Translations under genes and position numbers: made by a program
Shown here: piece after piece, positions 59,285 through 64,000 of the stretch
How the letters are laid out: each line of letters begins with the position of its first letter
How positions within the stretch are numbered: position 1 is the first letter of the stretch
The notes under the pieces: generated by a model
Seen by the model: the letters and a program-made list of their open reading frames with translations, nothing else
Database searches by the model: none
What the model was told of the DNA's origin: nothing
Assembly (NCBI RefSeq): GCF_004022465.1
Contig: NZ_SAVA01000004.1
Location: forward strand, 186,001 to 250,000
DNA length: 64,000 bases
Direction of reading: 5' to 3'
Origin: Rhodobacter huangdaonensis
GTDB lineage: Bacteria; Pseudomonadota; Alphaproteobacteria; Rhodobacterales; Rhodobacteraceae

Positions 59285-61993
59285 ATGCTGGGCCTCGGAA
59301 CACTCGCGAAAAAGGTCTTCGGGACACCGAACGACCGCAAGGTGAAATCGGTCCGCCCGCTGGTGGCGAAGATCAACGCGCTCGAACCCGACTTCGTGAA
59401 GCTCACGGATGCCGAGATCATCGAGAAGACGCACGAGCTGCAAAAGCGCGCGCAGGAAGGCGGCGAAAGCCTGGATTCGCTGCTGCCAGAGGCCTTTGCC
59501 AACTGCCGCGAGGGCGCGCGCCGCGCCCTTGGCCTGCGGGCTTTCGACGTGCAGCTGATGGGCGGCATCTTCCTGCATCAGGGCAATATCGCCGAGATGA
59601 AGACCGGCGAGGGCAAGACCCTGATGGCGACCTTCCCGGCCTATCTGAACGCGCTTGCCGGCAAGGGCGTGCATGTGGTCACGGTGAACGACTACCTTGC
59701 ACGGCGCGACGCCGAATGGATGAGCAAGGTCTATGGCGCGCTCGGCCTGACGACGGGCGTCGTCTACCCGTTCCAGCCCGATGACGAGAAGCGCATCGCC
59801 TATGCCGCCGATGTGACCTATGCCACGAACAACGAGCTCGGCTTCGATTACCTGCGTGACAACATGAAGGGATCGGTCGAGGAAATGATGCAGCGCGATC
59901 ATTTCTTCGCGATCGTCGACGAGGTCGACAGCATCCTGATCGACGAGGCGCGCACGCCGCTGATCATCTCGGGTCCGTCGCAGGACCGCTCGGAACTCTA
60001 TGTCGCGCTCGACAAGTACATCCCAGAGCTGACCGAAGAGCATTACACGATCGACGAGAAGGCCCGCAACGCGACCTTCACCGAAGAGGGCAACGAATAT
60101 ATGGAGCGCCGCCTGCACGAGGTCGGCATCCTGCCCGAGGGCCAGTCGCTCTATGACCCGGAATCGACGACGATCGTGCACCACATCACCCAGGCCCTGC
60201 GCGCGCACAAGCTGTTCCACAAGGATCAGAACTATGTCGTCGCCGGCGGCGAGATCGTGCTGATCGACGAGTTCACCGGCCGCATGATGAAGGGCCGGCG
60301 CCTGTCGGACGGTCTGCATCAGGCGATCGAGGCGAAAGAGGGCGTGGCGATCCAGCCCGAGAACGTGACCCTCGCCTCGGTCACCTTCCAGAACTACTTC
60401 CGCCTTTACGACAAGCTGGCGGGCATGACCGGCACCGCCGCCACCGAGGCCGAGGAATTCGCCGAGATCTACAGCCTCGGCGTGGTCGAGGTGCCGACCA
60501 ACCGCCCCGTCGCCCGCAAGGACGAACATGACCGCGTCTATCGCACCGCCGCCGAAAAATACGCTGCGGTGATCGAGGCGATCAAGGAAGCCCATGCCAA
60601 GGGCCAGCCGATCCTCGTCGGCACCACCTCGATCGAGAAATCCGAGATGCTGTCCGAGATGCTGAAGAAGGACGGCATTCCGCACAACGTGCTGAACGCG
60701 CGCCAGCACGCGCAGGAGGCGCAGATCGTCGCCGATGCCGGCCGCTTCGGCGCTGTCACCATCGCCACCAACATGGCCGGCCGCGGCACCGACATCCAGC
60801 TTGGCGGCAACGTCGAGATGAAGGTGCATGACGAGCTGGCCGCGCACCCGGAGGCGAACCCCGACGAGTTGCGCAGCCGGATCGAGGCCGAGCACGCGGA
60901 AGAGAAGCAGAAGGTGATCGAGGCCGGCGGTCTCTTCGTTCTGGGCACCGAGCGGCACGAGAGCCGCCGCATCGACAACCAGCTGCGCGGCCGCTCGGGC
61001 CGTCAGGGCGACCCGGGGCGTTCGCTGTTCTTCCTCTCGCTCGAAGACGACCTGATGCGGATCTTCGGCTCGGACAAGCTCGACGCGGTGCTGTCGAAGC
61101 TTGGCATGAAGGAAGGCGAGGCGATCATCCACCCCTGGGTGAACAAGTCGCTCGAGCGCGCGCAGGCGAAGGTCGAGGGCCGCAACTTCGACATCCGCAA
61201 GCAGCTGCTGAAATTCGACGACGTGATGAACGACCAGCGCAAGGCGATCTTCAGCCAGCGCCGCGAGATCATGGAAGCCGAGGACATCTCGGAAATCACC
61301 CGCGACATGCGCCTGCAGGTGATCTCGGACCTCGTCGACCGCCATCTGCCGCCGAAGTCCTATGCAGACCAGTGGGACGTCGAGGGCATGCATACCGCGG
61401 TGATCGAGCAGCTGAACCTCGACCTGCCGATCGCCGAATGGGCGAGCGAGGAGGGGGTCGATCAGGACGTGGTGAGCCAGCGTATCGAGGCCGCCACCGA
61501 TACCTACATGGCGCAGAAGGCCGAGGCCTTCGGCGACGAGACGATGCGGGTGATCGAAAAGCAGATCCTGCTGCAGACGATCGACGGCAAGTGGCGCGAG
61601 CATCTCGTCACGCTCGAGCATCTGCGCTCGGTCGTCGGTTTCCGCGGCTATGCGCAGCGCGACCCGCTGTCGGAATACAAGACCGAGGCGTTCCAGTTGT
61701 TCGAGACGATGCTCGACGGGCTGCGTTTCGAGGTGACGAAGCGGCTGGCGCAGATCCGGCCGCTGACCGACGAGGAACGTGCCGCGATCCTGGCGCAGCA
61801 GATGCCGCAGATGGTCGCCCCCGAGGTCGAGCCCGAGCCCGAGATCCCGGCCGGCGAGGCGCCGCAACCCGGCACGCCGGCGCCCGGTTTCGTCGAATCG
61901 GATCCGACCACCTGGGGCAACCCCTCGCGCAACGATCCCTGCCCCTGCGGTTCGGGACTGAAGTTCAAGCACTGCCACGGCCGGATCGTCTGA
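59285..61993 (+). CDS. secA: Preprotein translocase ATPase SecA
   Basis: Motor of Sec-dependent export at the inner membrane. The 902-residue protein has Walker A EMKTGEGKTLMA, DEVDSILIDEARTPLIISGP, helicase motifs TNMAGRGTDIQLGG and GRSGRQGDPGRS, and the C-terminal zinc domain NDPCPCGSGLKFKHCHGRIV that binds SecB. ATG 59285 with GGAGAAAAC is chosen over an open frame to 59258. Normal length. Confidence 0.98.
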   Translation: MLGLGTLAKKVFGTPNDRKVKSVRPLVAKINALEPDFVKLTDAEIIEKTHELQKRAQEGGESLDSLLPEAFANCREGARRALGLRAFDVQLMGGIFLHQGNIAEMKTGEGKTLMATFPAYLNALAGKGVHVVTVNDYLARRDAEWMSKVYGALGLTTGVVYPFQPDDEKRIAYAADVTYATNNELGFDYLRDNMKGSVEEMMQRDHFFAIVDEVDSILIDEARTPLIISGPSQDRSELYVALDKYIPELTEEHYTIDEKARNATFTEEGNEYMERRLHEVGILPEGQSLYDPESTTIVHHITQALRAHKLFHKDQNYVVAGGEIVLIDEFTGRMMKGRRLSDGLHQAIEAKEGVAIQPENVTLASVTFQNYFRLYDKLAGMTGTAATEAEEFAEIYSLGVVEVPTNRPVARKDEHDRVYRTAAEKYAAVIEAIKEAHAKGQPILVGTTSIEKSEMLSEMLKKDGIPHNVLNARQHAQEAQIVADAGRFGAVTIATNMAGRGTDIQLGGNVEMKVHDELAAHPEANPDELRSRIEAEHAEEKQKVIEAGGLFVLGTERHESRRIDNQLRGRSGRQGDPGRSLFFLSLEDDLMRIFGSDKLDAVLSKLGMKEGEAIIHPWVNKSLERAQAKVEGRNFDIRKQLLKFDDVMNDQRKAIFSQRREIMEAEDISEITRDMRLQVISDLVDRHLPPKSYADQWDVEGMHTAVIEQLNLDLPIAEWASEEGVDQDVVSQRIEAATDTYMAQKAEAFGDETMRVIEKQILLQTIDGKWREHLVTLEHLRSVVGFRGYAQRDPLSEYKTEAFQLFETMLDGLRFEVTKRLAQIRPLTDEERAAILAQQMPQMVAPEVEPEPEIPAGEAPQPGTPAPGFVESDPTTWGNPSRNDPCPCGSGLKFKHCHGRIV

Positions 61994-62190
61994 CCGAATT
62001 GCGGCACCTGTGGGGCGGCCCGGTGGCGACACCGGCCGCCCTTCGCATATCTGCGTGAATTCATTTAACTTTCTTTCCATGAACAGCAGGGCGCTTTCGT
62101 TCGGATTTTGGAAACATTGCCCCGCTCCGGCCATCGCCCTGCCCGGATCACCCGCTACTCCTTCGGTTCGAAGCAGTTCCGGAGGCGGTG

Positions 62191-63153
62191 ATGAAGGCCC
62201 TGCACAAGATCACGATGGCGACGGTCACGGTCGCGCTGGCAGGTTTGATGGGGCATGTGATGCAGAACGCGTCGCATTTCGGGCTGGCCTCGCGGCAGGG
62301 GGCGGCTTTCGATGTCGCCGGGCTGACGAATGTGAGGCCGGTCGCCAATATCGCCGAGGGCACTGCGGGCATCGAGGTGACGGGCGTGCGCATGGGGGCG
62401 GTGGCCGAGCTGCCGGCGCTGCCGCGACGCGCGGTGGCCGCGGATGCCGCGATCGGGCCGCTGCCGCAGGCCGAGGCGCCCTCGGGTGGTTTTGCGCGCT
62501 GTGCCGCGCCGGCGCTGAAACTGGCCCCTGCCGCGGGGGCTTCGGTTCTGCTGAGCATCGCGGCGCCCTGCGCGGCGGATGGCGCGGTCGAGATCCGGCA
62601 CGAGGGGCTGGCGATTCCGGTGCAGCTGGATGCGGCGGGCGACTGGAGCGGGCTGGTGCCGGCGCTGGCACCGAACGCGGGCTACAGCCTTGAGCTGCCC
62701 GATGGCCAGACGCTTGCCGCCACGGTTGCGGTGCCGGAGCTCGACACGGTGAACCGGGTGGTGGTCGGCTGGACCGGCGCGCCGGCCTTCCTGCTCAACG
62801 CCTTCGAGCGCGGCGCCTCCTGGGGCGGGGCGGGGCATGTGCGGGCCGCGGCGCCGGGTGTGCCCGCGGCGCCGGGCTCGGGCTGGCTCTTGAGCTATGG
62901 CCTTGCCGAAGATGGCCCGCATCTGCAGGTCTATACCGCGCCCGCCGGGCTGACCGGGCTGGCGCTCGATCTCGAGGCGCCGGTGAGTGAGGTGACCTGC
63001 GGCACCGATCTGCGGGCGGCCATGCGCCGGGTGATCGCCGGCCGGTCCGAGGCACCCGCGGAGATTGCCGTCGCCATGCCCGGCTGCGACGACCGTCTGG
63101 GGGATGTGGTGGTGCCGCTGCCCGACCTGCCGGTCTCGGTCGCCACGAACTAA
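62191..63153 (+). CDS. Secreted protein of unknown function
   Basis: A 320-residue protein with an N-terminal hydrophobic segment (TMATVTVALAGLMGHVMQ) that acts as signal or anchor, an Ala/Gly/Pro-rich linker, and a C-terminal domain with repeated short strands and four cysteines (FARCAAP, AAPCAADG, EVTCGTD, MPGCDDR). I recall similar Rhodobacteraceae proteins that are auto-annotated as translocase without experimental support. GGAGG before ATG 62191. Convergent with radC, whose stop overlaps its own by 4 nt. Confidence 0.75.
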   Translation: MKALHKITMATVTVALAGLMGHVMQNASHFGLASRQGAAFDVAGLTNVRPVANIAEGTAGIEVTGVRMGAVAELPALPRRAVAADAAIGPLPQAEAPSGGFARCAAPALKLAPAAGASVLLSIAAPCAADGAVEIRHEGLAIPVQLDAAGDWSGLVPALAPNAGYSLELPDGQTLAATVAVPELDTVNRVVVGWTGAPAFLLNAFERGASWGGAGHVRAAAPGVPAAPGSGWLLSYGLAEDGPHLQVYTAPAGLTGLALDLEAPVSEVTCGTDLRAAMRRVIAGRSEAPAEIAVAMPGCDDRLGDVVVPLPDLPVSVATN

Positions 63154-63917
63154 AGATAGCCCGCGGCGCGGAAGCTGACCTCGCGGCTTTTGCCGATCAC
63201 CAGATGGTCGTGCAGCACAAGGCCCAGAAGCGCGCCTGCCTGCCGGATCTGTTCGGTCATCGCGATGTCGGCCTCGGAGGGCGTCGGGTCGCCCGAGGGG
63301 TGGTTGTGCACCAGGATCAGCGCCGAGGCGTTGATCTCGAGCGCGCGGCGGATCACCTCGCGCGGATAGACCGGGACATGGTCGACGGTGCCGCGCGCCT
63401 GCTCCTCGTCGGCGATCAGCACGTTGCGCCGGTCGAGATAGAGCACGCGGAACTGCTCGGTCTCGCGATGCGCCATCGCGGTGTGGCAATAGTCGAGCAG
63501 CGCATCCCAGGAGGACAGCAGCGGCCGCTGCATCACCTTGGCGCGCGCGAGCCGCAGCGCCGCCGCCTCGGTGATCTTCAGCTCCTGCACCACCGTCTCG
63601 CCGACGCCTTCCACCTCCATCAGCCGCAGGGGCGCGGCCGAGACCACTCGGCCGAAATCGCCGAAACGGTCGATCAGGCGGCGGGCGAGGGGCTTCACGT
63701 CCTGCCGGGGCAGGGCGCGGAACAGAAGAAGTTCCAGAAGCTCGTAATCGGGCATCGCCGCGGCGCCGCCCTCGGTGAAGCGGGCGCGCAGTCGCTTGCG
63801 GTGGTCGCGGATATAGGAGGGCAGGCGCTCGCCGGTCAGCGCGACCGGCTCCGCCTCGTCGGCATCGCCGAAAAGCGGCAGCGTCGCGTCCTGAAAGGCG
63901 GGGTCCGGGCGGGTCAT
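63150..63917 (-). CDS. radC: RadC family JAB-domain protein
   Basis: A 255-residue protein. N-terminal helix-hairpin-helix part (LMEVEGVGETVVQELKIT) and a C-terminal JAB/MPN domain with the zinc motif VHNHPSGDPTPSEAD. The historical link to DNA repair is weak; the JAB domain suggests metal-dependent hydrolase activity. ATG 63917 is chosen; an open frame upstream to 63965 has no family similarity. Confidence 0.93.
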   Translation of the reverse strand: MTRPDPAFQDATLPLFGDADEAEPVALTGERLPSYIRDHRKRLRARFTEGGAAAMPDYELLELLLFRALPRQDVKPLARRLIDRFGDFGRVVSAAPLRLMEVEGVGETVVQELKITEAAALRLARAKVMQRPLLSSWDALLDYCHTAMAHRETEQFRVLYLDRRNVLIADEEQARGTVDHVPVYPREVIRRALEINASALILVHNHPSGDPTPSEADIAMTEQIRQAGALLGLVLHDHLVIGKSREVSFRAAGYL

Positions 63918-63966
63918 GCCACAAGTGTGCCAGCGGCTGGTTACTGAAACCTGAAGGCCCGGCAAT

Positions 63967-63989
63967 GGAAAGGGCGCCCGAAGGCGCCC
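63967..63989 (-). terminator. Terminator of a minus-strand gene outside the window
   Basis: GGGCGCC-TTCG-GGCGCCC followed by TTTCC on the minus strand, upstream of radC. It would end a transcript coming from the right-hand side of the window. Confidence 0.7.
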
Positions 63990-64000
63990 CGCTCAACCCG

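Noticed and set aside
59099..62134. Minus-strand open frame opposite secA (~1000 codons)
   Set aside because: Antisense shadow of a fully recognisable secA.
1..64000. CRISPR arrays, insertion sequences, integrases, toxin-antitoxin or restriction systems
   Set aside because: None seen: no regularly spaced repeats, no transposase motifs, and CcrM lacks a partner nuclease.

Overview
The window is ordinary chromosome from a GC-rich alphaproteobacterium, almost certainly a member of the Rhodobacteraceae (Rhodobacter-like). Evidence: a CcrM-type GANTC methyltransferase next to rnhB, a rimP-nusA-ylxR-infB operon with a fused YlxR/L7Ae protein, an MbfA iron exporter with an Irr-type iron box, carboxy(nor)spermidine genes, short GGFG-type secreted proteins, and the AT-rich GAGTATTT...CAAGAAAAA intergenic repeat. 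Coding density is high, with many 1-8 nt overlaps. I see no insertion sequences, prophage, CRISPR array or rRNA. One tRNA gene (Lys, TTT) is present.

Layout. 1-10.5 kb: the 3' part of dxs; a minus-strand operon AEC transporter-fghA-yaiI-HAD hydrolase; mbfA with an iron box, divergent from a small secreted protein behind three palindromic operators; trhO; the NAD salvage pair pncA-pncB; a PiT phosphate transporter; a Nudix hydrolase; arfB. 10.5-19.2 kb: dapF-mtaB, tRNA-Lys, the polyamine pair nspC-lys1, a membrane-anchored winged-helix protein overlapping a small secreted protein, a YDNR-repeat secreted protein, and rnhB-ccrM. 19.2-25.8 kb: comF-grxC-nitrilase-marR, a BioC-like methyltransferase divergent from comF, otsB-otsA (trehalose) and hemH.

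25.8-35.1 kb is the most distinctive block. It is a nine-gene minus-strand operon with an amino-acid ABC importer (Tat-type binding protein, two permeases, ATPase), a class III aminotransferase, a two-subunit 3-oxoacid CoA-transferase, an M20 deacylase and a thiolase, with a divergent LysR regulator. Together these read as uptake and degradation of a beta-amino acid or N-acylated amino acid to acyl-CoA plus acetyl-CoA; the substrate is not known from sequence. 35.1-37.1 kb holds two L,D-transpeptidases flanking a CAP-domain lipoprotein, with near-identical hairpin terminators.

37.1-50.4 kb: an RNA methyltransferase, an ABC exporter, cca-nudL-hslO, a Nudix hydrolase, a REC-PP2C phosphatase divergent from an Hpt protein, ilvA, argG-mogA, ubiG and pip. 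50.4-64 kb: rimP-nusA-ylxR-infB behind a leader with its own terminator, a 45-residue small protein, ppiC-argJ-mutT, secA, a secreted protein of unknown function, and radC.

No clear anti-phage, secretion or biosynthetic island was found. The best leads are regulatory DNA (triple palindrome, iron box, GANTC cluster, rimP leader), the catabolic operon, the ArgJ coiled-coil extension and the dispersed 3'-end repeat.
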